Shown piece by piece: positions 24,229-33,895 of a DNA stretch of 64,000 bases (its first letter is position 1; each line of letters starts with the position of its first letter). Source of the DNA: Cellulomonas fimi (GTDB lineage Bacteria > Actinomycetota > Actinomycetes > Actinomycetales > Cellulomonadaceae). The position numbers and the translations under genes were made by a program. The DNA lies in contig NZ_JABCJJ010000007.1 of assembly GCF_012952065.1 (NCBI RefSeq), forward strand, positions 1 to 64,000, in the 5' to 3' direction. The notes below the pieces were generated by a model. That model was not told the DNA's origin and did no database searches. It saw nothing but the letters and a program-made list of their open reading frames with translations.

Positions 24229-25611
24229 GTGGTCATCGAGGCAACGAGTCAGGACACCGCGCGTCAGGCCGGGGGCGAGGCTCCCATGGACAGGGCCGGG
24301 CACGAGCCCCGTCTGACCTACGTGCTCGACACCTCGGTGCTCCTGTCCGACCCCCGCGCGATCCTGCGTTTCGCCGAGCACGACGTCGTCCTGCCGGTCG
24401 TGGTGATCACGGAGCTCGAGGCCAAGCGGCACCACGCCGAGCTCGGGTACTTCGCGCGCTCGGCGCTGCGGATGCTCGACGACCTGCGCATCGAGCACGG
24501 GCGCCTCGACGTGCCGGTCCCGATCGGCGACGCGGGCGGGATGCTGCACGTCGAGCTGAACCACACGGACCCGGCCACGCTCCCGGCCGGCTTCCGGCTC
24601 GGCGACAACGACACCAGGATCCTCGCGGTCGCCAAGAACCTCGCGCTCGAGGGGCGCGCCGTGACGGTGGTGTCCAAGGACCTGCCGATGCGCGTCAAGG
24701 CGTCGGCGGCGGGGCTGCGGGCCGAGGAGTACCGGGCCGAGCTCGCGGTCGACTCGGGCTGGACCGGCATGGACCAGCTCGAGCTGACCGAGGCGCAGAT
24801 GGCGGCCACCTGGGAGAACGAGTCGATCGACCTCGCGGAGGTCGAGGGGGCCGGCTCGCGCGGGCTCCTGTGCCACACCGGGCTCGTGCTCCGCTCGCCG
24901 CGCGGGTCGGCGCTCGGACGCGTCACCGCGGACAAGCACGTGCAGCTGGTCCGCGCCGACCAGGACGTCTTCGGCCTGCACGGTCGCAGCGCCGAGCAGC
25001 GCGTCGCTATCGACCTGCTGCTGGACCCCGAGATCGGCATCGTGTCCCTCGGGGGGCGGGCCGGGACGGGCAAGTCGGCGCTCGCGCTGTGCGCGGGGCT
25101 CGAGGCGGTGCTCGAGCGGCGCCAGCACCGCAAGGTCATGGTGTTCCGGCCGCTGTACGCCGTCGGCGGGCAGGAGCTCGGCTACCTGCCCGGCAACGAG
25201 GCCGAGAAGATGAACCCGTGGGCCCAGGCGGTGTTCGACACGCTCGGGGCCCTGGTGTCGACCGAGGTGGTCGAGGAGATCATGGACCGCGACCTGCTCG
25301 AGGTGCTGCCGCTGACGCACATCCGGGGCCGCTCGCTGCACGACGCGTTCGTGATCGTCGACGAGGCGCAGAGCCTCGAGCGCAACGTGCTGCTGACGGT
25401 GCTGTCACGGATCGGCCAGAGCTCGCGGGTGGTGCTCACCCACGACGTCGCGCAGCGCGACAACCTGCGCGTCGGGCGGCACGACGGCGTCGCGGCGGTC
25501 ATCGAGGCGCTCAAGGGCCACCCGCTCTTCGCGCACGTGACCCTGACCCGGTCGGAGCGGTCGCCCGTGGCCGCGCTCGTGACGGAGATGCTCGAGGGCA
25601 TCGAGGTCTGA
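24229..25611 (+). CDS. phoH2: PIN-PhoH fusion protein (PhoH2-type RNase/ATPase)
   Basis: A 460-residue two-domain protein. The N-terminal PIN nuclease domain (about 28-165) shows acidic residues at [12 protein letters not shown] (D34), ITELEAK, and [12 protein letters not shown]. The C-terminal PhoH ATPase (about 230-460) has Walker [10 protein letters not shown] near 277-285 and Walker B FVIVDEAQ near 375. PhoH2 proteins of mycobacteria are RNA helicases with sequence-specific RNase activity and resemble VapC-linked systems. No antitoxin-like small gene overlaps the start here. GGAGGGAGC precedes the GTG. It is convergent with fumC, with a hairpin repeat between them. Confidence 0.94.
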   Translation: MVIEATSQDTARQAGGEAPMDRAGHEPRLTYVLDTSVLLSDPRAILRFAEHDVVLPVVVITELEAKRHHAELGYFARSALRMLDDLRIEHGRLDVPVPIGDAGGMLHVELNHTDPATLPAGFRLGDNDTRILAVAKNLALEGRAVTVVSKDLPMRVKASAAGLRAEEYRAELAVDSGWTGMDQLELTEAQMAATWENESIDLAEVEGAGSRGLLCHTGLVLRSPRGSALGRVTADKHVQLVRADQDVFGLHGRSAEQRVAIDLLLDPEIGIVSLGGRAGTGKSALALCAGLEAVLERRQHRKVMVFRPLYAVGGQELGYLPGNEAEKMNPWAQAVFDTLGALVSTEVVEEIMDRDLLEVLPLTHIRGRSLHDAFVIVDEAQSLERNVLLTVLSRIGQSSRVVLTHDVAQRDNLRVGRHDGVAAVIEALKGHPLFAHVTLTRSERSPVAALVTEMLEGIEV

Positions 25612-25642
25612 GCCGGGTCGACCCCCAGACCCCGCAACCGCC

Positions 25643-25676
25643 CGAGCGCTGCCGTCCTGCCGGACGTCAGCGCTCG
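25643..25676. repeat. Intergenic hairpin repeat with TGCC/GGCA loop, copy B (bidirectional terminator)
   Basis: Arms 25643-25657 and 25662-25676 pair except for one position around the loop TGCC, which reads GGCA on the other strand. It lies between convergent phoH2 and fumC. Read on the minus strand it shares the 16-base core GACGTCCGGCAGGACG with the hairpin at 18739-18782. Outer CAAC/GTTG bases on either side could lengthen the stem. Confidence 0.75.
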
Positions 25677-25693
25677 AGCGTTGCCGAGGTAGG

Positions 25694-27118
25694 TCAGGCC
25701 TGGGGCGGGCGGGTCATCGCCATCACGTCGAGGGCCGTGTCGAGGTCCGTCTCGCTGATCTCGCCGCGCTCGACGAAGCCGAGCGCCACGACCGCCTCGC
25801 GGACGGTGACGCCGTGCGTGACCGCGTGCTTGGCGACCTTCGCGGCCGCCTCGTACCCGATCACGCGGTTGAGCGGCGTGACGATCGACGGCGAGGACTC
25901 GGCCAGGGCCCGGGCCCTGTCGACGTTCGCCTCGATGCCGGCGACCGTCTTGTCCGCGAGCACCGTGGACGCGTTCGACAGCAGGCGGATCGACTCGAGC
26001 ACCCCGAGGGCGATCACCGGGATCTGCACGTTGAGCTCGAACGACCCGCTCGCGCCGGCCCACGCCACGGTCGCGTCGTTGCCGACCACGCGCGAGCAGA
26101 CCATGAGCACGGCCTCGGGGATCACCGGGTTGACCTTGCCCGGCATGATCGACGAGCCGGGCTGCAGGTCGGGGATGAAGATCTCGGCGAGCCCTGTGTT
26201 GGGACCGGACCCCATCCAGCGCAGGTCGTTGCAAATCTTCGTGAGGCTGACCGCGATCGTGCGCAGGGCGCCCGACAGCTCGACCAGCCCGTCGCGCGAG
26301 CTCTGCGCCTCGAAGTGGTCGCGCGCCTCCGCGAGCGGCAGGCGGGTGTCCTCGACGAGCAGCTCGATGACCCGCTGCGGGAAGCCGGCCGGCGTGTTGA
26401 TGCCCGTGCCGACGGCGGTGCCGCCGAGCGGCACCTCGGACGCCCGCACGAGGGTGGCCTGGACCCGCTCGATGCCGTACCGGATCGCCGCGGCGTAGCC
26501 CCCGAACTCCTGCCCGAGCGTCACCGGCGTCGCGTCCATCAGGTGCGTCCGGCCCGACTTCACGACCTCCGCGAACTCGACCGCCTTGGCCTCGAGGGCC
26601 GTGGCGAGGTGGTCGAGGGCCGGGACGAGCTGGTGCGTGACGCCGGCCGTCGCCGCGACGTGCACCGACGTCGGGAAGACGTCGTTCGACGACTGCGAGG
26701 CGTTGACGTGGTCGTTCGGGTGGACGTCGCGGCCCAGGCGCCGCGACGCGAGGGTCGCGACGACCTCGTTCATGTTCATGTTCGACGACGTGCCCGAGCC
26801 CGTCTGGAAGACGTCGATCGGGAAGTGGGCGTCGTGCGCACCGCTCGCGACGTCGTCGGCCGCTGCGGCGATGGCGTCGGCGATGTCGGCGTCGAGCACG
26901 CCCAGCTCCGCGTTGGCCTTCGCCGCCGCCTTCTTGACGCGCGCGAGCGCCTCGACGTGGCTGCGCTCGAGCCGCGTGCCCGAGATCGGGAAGTTCTCCA
27001 CGGCACGCTGCGTCTGCGCGCGGTACAGGGCGTCGGCGGGCACGCGCACCTCGCCCATGGTGTCGTGCTCGATGCGGAAGGCGGGCTCGGAGGCGGCCGT
27101 GACGGCGTCGTCAGTCAT
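25694..27118 (-). CDS. fumC: Class II fumarate hydratase
   Basis: A 474-residue TCA-cycle enzyme interconverting fumarate and malate. It has the superfamily signature [11 protein letters not shown] near residue 320, the active-site regions [15 protein letters not shown] (about 105-120) and [17 protein letters not shown] (about 190-205), and the helical bundle and C-terminal domain typical of FumC. FumC is distinguished from AspA and ArgH by the [10 protein letters not shown] and NPVIPE stretches. The ATG at 27118 is chosen. An ATG three codons upstream (27127) is possible, and neither has a strong ribosome binding site. It lies in the same direction as the carbonic anhydrase gene upstream. 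Confidence 0.96.
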   Translation of the reverse strand: MTDDAVTAASEPAFRIEHDTMGEVRVPADALYRAQTQRAVENFPISGTRLERSHVEALARVKKAAAKANAELGVLDADIADAIAAAADDVASGAHDAHFPIDVFQTGSGTSSNMNMNEVVATLASRRLGRDVHPNDHVNASQSSNDVFPTSVHVAATAGVTHQLVPALDHLATALEAKAVEFAEVVKSGRTHLMDATPVTLGQEFGGYAAAIRYGIERVQATLVRASEVPLGGTAVGTGINTPAGFPQRVIELLVEDTRLPLAEARDHFEAQSSRDGLVELSGALRTIAVSLTKICNDLRWMGSGPNTGLAEIFIPDLQPGSSIMPGKVNPVIPEAVLMVCSRVVGNDATVAWAGASGSFELNVQIPVIALGVLESIRLLSNASTVLADKTVAGIEANVDRARALAESSPSIVTPLNRVIGYEAAAKVAKHAVTHGVTVREAVVALGFVERGEISETDLDTALDVMAMTRPPQA

Positions 27119-27179
27119 GCCGCACATCGTGCCCGAGCCGCGGGTGCGCCGGGAAATCCGGCGGGGCGTCCGGGCCGGG

Positions 27180-27218
27180 CGCTCGACCGGGTCGCTCGAC
27201 CGGGTCGCTCGGCCGGGC
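27180..27218. repeat. 13-bp tandem repeat between carbonic anhydrase and fumC genes
   Basis: CGCTCGACCGGGT occurs at 27180-27192 and 27193-27205. A variant, CGCTCGGCCGGGC, follows at 27206-27218. The array lies in the 126-base gap that must carry the fumC leader. Confidence 0.7.
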
Positions 27219-27244
27219 GCTCGCGCCGGACGTTCGCCGGACGC

Positions 27245-27904
27245 TCAGGCGGGGACGGCCACGTCGCCGACGTCGCCGACGTCGCCGACCGACTCGACGA
27301 GCGACACCTGGCCGTCCGCGAGCGTGTACTCGACGCCGACGATCGCGCACCGACCCTGCTCGATCGCCTCCGACAGCCCGGCCGAGTAGCTCTGCAGCAT
27401 CTGCACGGTGTGGCGCGTGTGCTCGCGGCCCAGGTCCTGGGGATCGAGCGAGCTGATGCCGCCGACGCCGCCCTCTCCCATGCCGACGATGCTCGGGATG
27501 ACCCGGTCGACGATCGCCCGCACGAACCCGCGCGGCAGCTCGCCCGTCGTCAGCGCCCGCGCGGCCGCGGCGACGGCGCCGCACTGGTCGTGCGCGAGGA
27601 CGACCACCAGCGGGGCGTCGAGCAGGTCGACGCCGTACTCGATCGAGCCGACCACGGTGGTGTCGAGCACGTGCCCGGCGGTCCGCACGACGAACAGGTC
27701 GCCGAGGCCCTGGTCGAAGATGATCTCGGCGGCCACCCGGGAGTCGGCGCACCCGAAGATCACCGCGAACGGCGCCTGCTCGGTGCTCACCTCGGCCCGG
27801 CGGTCGACGCCCTGCGAGGGGTGCTCCATCTCCCCGCGGACGAATCGCTGGTTGCCGTCGACGAGCCGGGCCCAGGCGGCGGCGGGGGTGATGTGGTTGG
27901 GCAT
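27245..27904 (-). CDS. Beta-class carbonic anhydrase
   Basis: A 219-residue beta-carbonic anhydrase that hydrates CO2 to bicarbonate. Zinc ligands are C52 (GCADSR, with D54 and R56 forming the dyad), H105 and C108 (AHDQCG). WARLVDGNQRFVRG at the N-terminus is typical. The protein ends with an odd VGDVGDVGDVAVPA, encoded by a 9-base unit repeated three times at 27261-27287, probably a slippage product without structural importance. The ATG at 27904 is chosen. A GTG two codons earlier is possible. It is transcribed toward fumC. Confidence 0.95.
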   Translation of the reverse strand: MPNHITPAAAWARLVDGNQRFVRGEMEHPSQGVDRRAEVSTEQAPFAVIFGCADSRVAAEIIFDQGLGDLFVVRTAGHVLDTTVVGSIEYGVDLLDAPLVVVLAHDQCGAVAAAARALTTGELPRGFVRAIVDRVIPSIVGMGEGGVGGISSLDPQDLGREHTRHTVQMLQSYSAGLSEAIEQGRCAIVGVEYTLADGQVSLVESVGDVGDVGDVAVPA

Positions 27905-28038
27905 GGCCACATCGTGCCAGGCCGCACGACCATCCGGCGCCGGCGTGCCGCGGGCCGGCGCCTCCGGTGGCGGGGTTCAGCGCCCGGGTGTTCCCTGATC
28001 CCGTACCGGCCGATCTCGCCAGCAGCAGGGGACCCACC

Positions 28039-29334
28039 GTGCGACGACGCTCGAACACTCTCGCTCTCGGCTTTGCCCTGGCCGTCTCCGCCGCGCTGGC
28101 CGCGTGCTCGCCGGACACCGGCGGCCCGCCCCGGCTCACCTGGTACATCAACCCCGACGACGGCGGCCAGGCCGCGATCGCCGAGCGGTGCACGCAGGAG
28201 GCGGGCGGCGAGTACGTCATCGAGACCTCGCTGCTGCCGCGCGACGCGAGCTCGCAGCGGGAGCAGCTCGCGCGGCGCCTGGCGGCCCGGGACTCGTCGA
28301 TCGACCTCATGAGCCTCGATCCGCCGTTCATCCCCGAGCTCGCCGAGCCGGGCTTCCTGGCCCCCATGCCCGACGACGTCGCGGACCGCGTGAGCCAGGA
28401 CATCGTGCAGGGTGCGCTCGACGGCGCGACGTGGAAGGACGAGCTCGTCGCGGTCCCGTTCTGGGCCAACACCCAGCTGCTCTGGTACCGCAAGTCGGTG
28501 GCGCAGGCCGCGGGTCTCGACCCCGCCGCAGGCCCGGTCACGTGGGATCAGCTCATGGAGGCGGCCGCGAGCCAGGACAAGTACCTGGGCGTGCAGGGCA
28601 TCAAGAGCGAGTCGCTCACCGTGTGGATCAACGCCCTCGTCGCGTCCGCGGGCGGCCAGGTGATCGAGGACCCCGAGGCCACTGCGGACGAGGTGACGCT
28701 GGGCCTGGAGTCGGAGGCCGGCCAGGAGGCCGCGCGCATCATGGGGAAGATCGGGCGCGAGGGTCTGGGCGGCCCGGGCCTGCCGACGGCGGACGAGAAC
28801 GCCACGCTCACGGTCTTCCGCGGGGACCGCGGCTCGTTCATGGTCAACTGGCCGTTCGTCTGGTCGGCGACCCGCACCGGCGTCGAGGAGGGCACGTTCG
28901 ACCAGGCGCTGCTCGACGACATCGGCTGGGCGCTGTACCCCCAGGTCACGGAGGGCGAGGAGGCGAGCCCGCCGCTCGGGGGCATCAGCATCGGCGTGGG
29001 GGCGTTCTCGCCCGACGTCGACCTCGCGTACGCGGCGGCCGAGTGCATCGTGACCCCGGAGAACCAGGCCGAGTACTTCGCGACCAACGGCAACCCGCCG
29101 TCGAACACCCAGGCCTATGACGACCCGGCCGTGCTCGAGGCCTTCCCGATGGCCGACGTGATCCGCCAGTCGCTCGAGCAGGCCGTGCCCCGGCCGCAGA
29201 CCCCCTACTACAACGAGGTCTCGACCGGCCTGCAGGAGACGTGGCACCCCGCGGCGTCGGTCGACCCCGAGTCGACGCCGCAGAAGGCGACCGACCTCAT
29301 CACCGCGGTCCTGCGAGGGGAGCAGCTGCTATGA
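28039..29334 (+). CDS. lpqY: LpqY-like trehalose-type ABC substrate-binding lipoprotein
   Basis: A 431-residue lipoprotein with signal peptide and lipobox ALAAC (lipidated C23). It matches the extracellular solute-binding family 1. Several stretches parallel mycobacterial LpqY: REQLARRLAARDSSIDLMSL, FWANTQLLWYRK, VWINALVASAGGQVI, and the C-terminal IRQSLEQAVPRPQTPYY followed by DPESTPQKATDLI. It should capture a disaccharide, probably trehalose, for the permeases encoded immediately downstream. AGGGGACC precedes the GTG. The stop overlaps the next ATG. Gene order (lipoprotein, two permeases, ATPase) is that of lpqY-sugABC. The exact sugar is inferred. Confidence 0.88.
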   Translation: MRRRSNTLALGFALAVSAALAACSPDTGGPPRLTWYINPDDGGQAAIAERCTQEAGGEYVIETSLLPRDASSQREQLARRLAARDSSIDLMSLDPPFIPELAEPGFLAPMPDDVADRVSQDIVQGALDGATWKDELVAVPFWANTQLLWYRKSVAQAAGLDPAAGPVTWDQLMEAAASQDKYLGVQGIKSESLTVWINALVASAGGQVIEDPEATADEVTLGLESEAGQEAARIMGKIGREGLGGPGLPTADENATLTVFRGDRGSFMVNWPFVWSATRTGVEEGTFDQALLDDIGWALYPQVTEGEEASPPLGGISIGVGAFSPDVDLAYAAAECIVTPENQAEYFATNGNPPSNTQAYDDPAVLEAFPMADVIRQSLEQAVPRPQTPYYNEVSTGLQETWHPAASVDPESTPQKATDLITAVLRGEQLL

Positions 29335-30308
29335 GCTCACAGCTTCAGCCGGCGCCCGGCGCCGAGGCGGACCGGGCGGGCAAGCAGGCCGCCCTCGCGA
29401 AGGCCGAGCGGACCGCGCGGGCTCGCGGTGAGTCCCGCCTCGGGTGGACGCTCGCGGGTCCGGCGTTCGTCGTCATGCTGGCCGTCACGGCGTACCCGAT
29501 CCTCCAGGCGGTCTACGACTCGCTGTTCAGCTACCGGCTCACGGCGCCCGACGAGCGCAGGTTCGTGGGGCTGGGCAACTACGGCGTCGTCCTGACGGAC
29601 CGGGTGTTCTGGGGCGACCTCGGCGTCACGCTCTTCATCACCGTGGTCACCGTGCTCATCGAGCTGGTCCTCGGCTTCGCGCTCGCGCTCGTGATGCACC
29701 GGGCCGTGAAGCAGCTCCGGGGGCTGCTGCGCACGGCGATCCTCGTGCCCTACGGGATCATCACCGTGGTCTCGGCGTTCGCGTGGTTCTACGCGTTCGA
29801 CATCACCTCGGGCTACGTCAACGCGTGGTTCGACTGGGTGCCCGGCATCGACGAGAACCTCAACTGGTTCGCGTCGCAGGGCACGTCGCTGTTCGTGATC
29901 ATCGCGTCCGAGGTCTGGAAGACGACGCCGTTCATCTCGCTGCTGCTGCTCGCCGGCCTGGCCCAGGTGCCGACCGAGCTCGAGGAGGCGGCCGAGGTCG
30001 ACGGCGCGACGTGGTGGCAGCGGCTGCGACGGGTCGTGGTCCCCAACATGAAGGCCGCCATCATGGTCGCGGTGCTGTTCCGGGCGCTCGACGCGTTCCG
30101 GATCTTCGACAACGTCTTCATCATGACCCGCGGCGCGAACGGCACCGAGGTGCTGTCGCTGCTCGCCTACCGCACGTCGATCGGGCGCCTCGAGATCGGC
30201 ATGGGCTCCGCGATCTCGGTGCTGCTGTTCCTGTGCGTGATCCTCATCTGCTTCATCGCGATCAAGCTCTTCAAGGTCGACCTGGCCGGCGCGCGAGGGG
30301 GGAACTGA
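29331..30308 (+). CDS. sugA: Sugar ABC transporter permease, SugA/MalF type
   Basis: A 325-residue inner-membrane permease. After a charged 35-residue tail it has six transmembrane helices between about 42 and 318. The EAA cytoplasmic loop that docks the ATPase reads ELEEAAEVDGATWWQRLRRVVVPNMK (residues about 218-243). FVGLGNYGVVL in the first periplasmic region is typical of MalF/SugA-type subunits. It overlaps the lipoprotein stop upstream (ATGA) and shares a base with the next start, so subunits are made in fixed ratio. It forms the membrane channel with the following gene product. Confidence 0.93.
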   Translation: MSSQLQPAPGAEADRAGKQAALAKAERTARARGESRLGWTLAGPAFVVMLAVTAYPILQAVYDSLFSYRLTAPDERRFVGLGNYGVVLTDRVFWGDLGVTLFITVVTVLIELVLGFALALVMHRAVKQLRGLLRTAILVPYGIITVVSAFAWFYAFDITSGYVNAWFDWVPGIDENLNWFASQGTSLFVIIASEVWKTTPFISLLLLAGLAQVPTELEEAAEVDGATWWQRLRRVVVPNMKAAIMVAVLFRALDAFRIFDNVFIMTRGANGTEVLSLLAYRTSIGRLEIGMGSAISVLLFLCVILICFIAIKLFKVDLAGARGGN

Positions 30309-31159
30309 TGGCCACCACGTCGAGGCTCAGCACGCGGCAGCGCGTCTGGTGGGCCGTGATCACGGTCGTCGTGCTGCTCTACGCGCTCTTCCCCGTGGCG
30401 TCGATCGCGGCGACGTCGTTCAAGCTGCCGAGCGAGCTGAGCTCGCGGACCTTCCTGCCGCCGACGTGGTCGCTGACCAACTACGAGCAGATCCTCGTGG
30501 GCGACGCGCAGGGGCTGTTCCTGTCGGCCCTGCGGAACTCGATCGGCATCTCGCTCATCGCGACGGCGATCGCCGTCGTGCTCGCGACGCTCGCGGCCTA
30601 CGCCATCGCGCGCCTGGACTTCCCCGGCAAGCGGCTCGTGCTGACGACGGCGCTCGGCGTCTCGATCTTCCCGGTCATCTCGATCGTCACGCCGCTGTTC
30701 AACCTGTGGCGCAACATCGGGCTGTACGACACGTGGATCGGGCTGATCATCCCGTACCTGTCGCTCACGCTGCCGATCTCCATCTGGACCCTCGCCGCGT
30801 TCTTCCGGCAGATCCCGTGGGAGCTCGAGCAGGCGGCGCAGGTCGACGGGGCGACCCCGTGGCAGGCGTTCCGCAAGGCGATCGTCCCGCTGGCCGCACC
30901 CGGGGTGTTCACGACCGCGCTGATCGCCTTCTTCATCGCCTGGAACGACTTCGTCTACGGGATCTCGCTGACCTCGACGGATCGAGCCCGACCGGTCCCG
31001 GCCGCGCTCGCGTTCTTCACCGGCGCGTCGCAGTTCGAGCAGCCGACGGGCGCGATCTCCGCAGCGGCCGTGGTCGTGACCATCCCCGTCGTCGTGCTCG
31101 TCCTGCTGTTCCAACGCCAGATCGTGTCCGGCCTGACCCAGGGTGCCGTCAAGGGCTGA
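30308..31159 (+). CDS. sugB: Sugar ABC transporter permease, SugB/MalG type
   Basis: A 283-residue permease with six helices. MalG-type features are the FPVASIAATSFKLPSEL region after helix 1, the WSLTNYEQIL motif, and the EAA loop ELEQAAQVDGATPWQAFRKAIVP (about 180-202). Its start codon shares a base with the previous stop. It pairs with the preceding permease to make the sugar channel. The ATPase gene follows after 27 bases with its own GAAGGAGAAC ribosome binding site. Confidence 0.94.
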   Translation: MATTSRLSTRQRVWWAVITVVVLLYALFPVASIAATSFKLPSELSSRTFLPPTWSLTNYEQILVGDAQGLFLSALRNSIGISLIATAIAVVLATLAAYAIARLDFPGKRLVLTTALGVSIFPVISIVTPLFNLWRNIGLYDTWIGLIIPYLSLTLPISIWTLAAFFRQIPWELEQAAQVDGATPWQAFRKAIVPLAAPGVFTTALIAFFIAWNDFVYGISLTSTDRARPVPAALAFFTGASQFEQPTGAISAAAVVVTIPVVVLVLLFQRQIVSGLTQGAVKG

Positions 31160-31186
31160 GGCCCTGCACCGACGAAGGAGAACCTC

Positions 31187-32449
31187 ATGGCTTCCATCAC
31201 CCTGACGGACATCGTCAAGCAGTACGGCGACGGGTTCCACGCCGTGAAGGGCGTCAGCCTCGACATCGCCGACGGCGAGTTCGTGATCCTCGTCGGCCCG
31301 TCGGGCTGCGGGAAGTCGACGCTGCTGCGGATGATCGTCGGGCTCGAGGACATCACGTCGGGCGAGCTGAAGATCGGCGGGAAGCGCATGAACGACAAGG
31401 CACCGCGCGAGCGCCACCTCGCGATGGTGTTCCAGAACTACGCGCTCTACCCGCACCTGACGGTGTTCGAGAACATCGCGTTCCCGCTGCGCCTGCAGAA
31501 GGGCCAGTTCAGCGAGGACGAGATCCAGCGCAAGGTCCGGCTCGCGGCGTCGACCCTGGAGCTCGAGGACCACCTCGACCGCAAGCCCGCGAACCTGTCC
31601 GGCGGTCAGCGGCAGCGGGTCGCGATGGGGCGCGCCATCGTCCGCGAGGCGGACGCGTTCCTGTTCGACGAGCCGCTGTCGAACCTCGACGCCAAGCTGC
31701 GCGGCCAGATGCGGACCGAGATCGCGCGCATGCAGCGACGCCTCGGGACGACGACGGTCTACGTCACGCACGACCAGACCGAGGCCATGACGCTGGGCGA
31801 CCGGGTCGCCGTCCTGCGCAAGGGCGAGCTGCAGCAGGTCGCGAGCCCCCGCGGCCTGTACGAGCAGCCGGTCAACCTGTTCGTCGCGGGGTTCATCGGG
31901 TCGCCGCCGATGAACTTCCTGCCGGGTGAGGTCAAGAACGGGCGGCTCTCGCTGCCGTTCGCGGACCTGCCCCTACCCGAGAACCTGCGCTCGCGGGTCG
32001 GCGACCGCTCGCTGGTCATCGTCGGCATCCGGCCCGAGCACTTCGAGGACGCCGCGGTCCTCGAGGACAGCAAGCGCGAGGCCGGGGTCACGTTCGAGAC
32101 CGACGTCGACGTGACCGAGTGGCTGGGCTCCGAGCAGTACGCCTACATCCCCTTCGACACCCACCCGGACGTCGCTGCCAAGCTCGAGGAGCTCGATCGG
32201 GACCTCGACGGCGAGGGCATGCGGACGCAGCTCGTCGTCGCGCTCAGCTCCGAGAGCCGGGTGCGCGACGGCGACCGCGCGACCCTCTGGTTCGACCCGG
32301 CGAAGATCCTCGTCTTCGACCCGGAGACGAACGAGAACATGAGCCGCGACGACGCCGTCGCGCAGCAGATCGACGAGGAGAACGAGCAGGACCGCAGGGC
32401 GTCGCTCGAGCGGGCGCAGAAGCGCGAGCAGGTCGCGGCGGCGGGCTGA
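31187..32449 (+). CDS. sugC: Sugar ABC transporter ATPase, UgpC/MsiK/SugC type
   Basis: A 420-residue CUT1-family ATPase. Walker A is GPSGCGKST (37-45), the Q-loop is FQNYALYPHL, the signature is LSGGQRQRVAMGRA (about 137), and Walker B is FLFDEPLSNLDAK, followed by the switch His in VTHDQTEAMTLGDR. Residues about 240-400 form the MalK-like TOBE/regulatory domain. The protein is longer than the usual 360-395 residues because of an acidic tail (EENEQDRRASLERAQKREQ). It energises the LpqY-SugAB-type importer. MsiK-like ATPases can serve several sugar importers, so it may be shared. Confidence 0.94.
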   Translation: MASITLTDIVKQYGDGFHAVKGVSLDIADGEFVILVGPSGCGKSTLLRMIVGLEDITSGELKIGGKRMNDKAPRERHLAMVFQNYALYPHLTVFENIAFPLRLQKGQFSEDEIQRKVRLAASTLELEDHLDRKPANLSGGQRQRVAMGRAIVREADAFLFDEPLSNLDAKLRGQMRTEIARMQRRLGTTTVYVTHDQTEAMTLGDRVAVLRKGELQQVASPRGLYEQPVNLFVAGFIGSPPMNFLPGEVKNGRLSLPFADLPLPENLRSRVGDRSLVIVGIRPEHFEDAAVLEDSKREAGVTFETDVDVTEWLGSEQYAYIPFDTHPDVAAKLEELDRDLDGEGMRTQLVVALSSESRVRDGDRATLWFDPAKILVFDPETNENMSRDDAVAQQIDEENEQDRRASLERAQKREQVAAAG

Positions 32450-32508
32450 CCGTCGCGCTCGCCCCGCCTCGCCCCCGCCTCGCCGTCGCCTCGCCCTCGC
32501 CCTCGCCC

Positions 32509-33480
32509 TCAGTCGAGCTCGGCGGTCCAGGGAGGGTTCGCGCCCAGGCGCGACACGGTGATCGCGGCGATGCTCGCCGAGCGCTCGAGCACGGGGCCCA
32601 GAGTGGCCGCATCGATCGCGCGGAGCTCCGCGCGGCGGTCCGCCCCGAGGAGGTCGGCCGCCCACAGCCCGTCGACGAGCCCGGACATGAACGAGTCGCC
32701 GGCCCCGACGGTGTCCGCGACCTCGACCTGGGGCGTCGGCAGGTCGAGGCGCTCGCCGGCCGCCGTCACCGCGAGCACGCCGGCGCCGCCCCGCGTCACC
32801 ACCACGACCGCGGGTCCGGCGCTCGCCCACCGCGTCGCGACGTCGAGCGGGTCGACCCCCGGCTCGAGCCAGGCGAGGTCCTCGTCGCTGACCTTCACCA
32901 CGTCGGAGATCCGCACGAGGTGCTCGACGAGCGGCCGGACCTCCTCGGCGGTCCCCAGCAGGGCAGGGCGGATGTTCGGGTCGTACGTGACCGTCGCCTG
33001 CGCCTGGGCCCCCGCGAGCAGACGCCGCACCTGCGCGCCGCCCGGCTCCAGCGCGGCGCCGATCGTCCCGGTGTGCACGACCACGACGTCGCTCGCCAGA
33101 GCCAGCTCGGGCACCTGCCAGTCCAGGTCGAAGGTGTAGGAGGCGGCCCCGGCGGCGTCGAGCGTCGCGAGCGCGACCGGGGTCCGGTCGGCCTCGTCGC
33201 TGCCCGGGACGACCCGGACCTCCGACTCCTCGAGATGGGCACGCACGAGTCCGCCGTGCGCGTCCCGGGCGAACCACGTGAGCAGGTCGACCGGCCGCCC
33301 GAGGCGCCCCAGCCCGATCGCGACGTTGGCCGGGCTGCCGCCCGGGTGCTCGGTCGTGGTGCCGTCGAGCCGCCGGACGACGTCCACGAGCGCCTCGCCG
33401 ACGACGAGGGCACGCGACGCGACGCCACCGGCGGACCGGTCCCGACCTGAGGCGGGGCCGGGGCCGGAGTCGGTGCTCAC
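32509..33480 (-). CDS. PfkB-family carbohydrate kinase (fructokinase-like)
   Basis: A 323-residue sugar kinase. The N-terminal PfkB signature region is [19 protein letters not shown] (about 48-66), and the C-terminal signature [16 protein letters not shown] holds the catalytic Asp and anion hole. [15 protein letters not shown] fits the fructokinase/ribokinase branch. It phosphorylates a monosaccharide, most likely fructose, with ATP. The GTG at 33480 overlaps the xseB stop (GTGA), so it is translationally coupled to xseB, an unusual partnership. It also converges on the sugar importer operon, which could supply sugars, though its strand shows it is not part of that operon. Confidence 0.92.
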   Translation of the reverse strand: MSTDSGPGPASGRDRSAGGVASRALVVGEALVDVVRRLDGTTTEHPGGSPANVAIGLGRLGRPVDLLTWFARDAHGGLVRAHLEESEVRVVPGSDEADRTPVALATLDAAGAASYTFDLDWQVPELALASDVVVVHTGTIGAALEPGGAQVRRLLAGAQAQATVTYDPNIRPALLGTAEEVRPLVEHLVRISDVVKVSDEDLAWLEPGVDPLDVATRWASAGPAVVVVTRGGAGVLAVTAAGERLDLPTPQVEVADTVGAGDSFMSGLVDGLWAADLLGADRRAELRAIDAATLGPVLERSASIAAITVSRLGANPPWTAELD

Positions 33481-33785
33481 GCCTCGTCCTCGCGCGGTGC
33501 GGCCGGGTCCGTCGACCGGGCCGCGGTGAGCCGGGCGCGCGCGCCGTCGAGCCACTCCTGGCAGCGGGTGGCGAGCGCCTCACCGCGCTCCCACAGGCCG
33601 AGGGCCTCCTCGAGCGTCGTGCTGCCCGTCTCGAGCCGCTGCACGACGGACACCAGCTCGTCGCGCGCCTCCTCGTAGCTCAGGGCTGCCACGGTCGGGT
33701 CGGCGGCGGTCGGGTCGGCGGCTTGGGCGCTGCCCGCGGCGCGATCGGGCGGCGTCGGGCTGGTCCGGGGGCTCGTCTCAGGCAC
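33477..33785 (-). CDS. xseB: Exodeoxyribonuclease VII small subunit
   Basis: A 102-residue protein. The helical XseB core spans about 35-85 ([20 protein letters not shown], then [32 protein letters not shown]). The first 33 residues form a Pro/Thr/Ala-rich disordered extension. It assembles with XseA to degrade single-stranded DNA into oligonucleotides. Unusually, the gap to xseA (110 bases) holds a 44-bp palindromic repeat, so this small subunit may be expressed separately. Its stop overlaps the PfkB kinase start. Confidence 0.95.
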   Translation of the reverse strand: MPETSPRTSPTPPDRAAGSAQAADPTAADPTVAALSYEEARDELVSVVQRLETGSTTLEEALGLWERGEALATRCQEWLDGARARLTAARSTDPAAPREDEA

Positions 33786-33839
33786 CGGCCCAGTATCCCC
33801 TCGACCACCGACACCGCTCCCCGCCGACCAGATCCCGCA

Positions 33840-33883
33840 ACGTCCGCACTCCGTGGTGCCCTGACCCCACGGAGTGCGGACGT
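33840..33883 (-). repeat. 44-bp palindromic intergenic repeat, copy 1
   Basis: Arms of 17 bases (33840-33856 and 33867-33883) pair perfectly and begin with ACGTCCGCACTC. Read on the minus strand, this copy aligns over its full length with the copies at 36223 and 36286, including the asymmetric centre GTGGGGTCAG. It lies between xseA and xseB, genes often co-transcribed. Confidence 0.88.
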
Positions 33884-33895
33884 CCGGTCCCCTGG

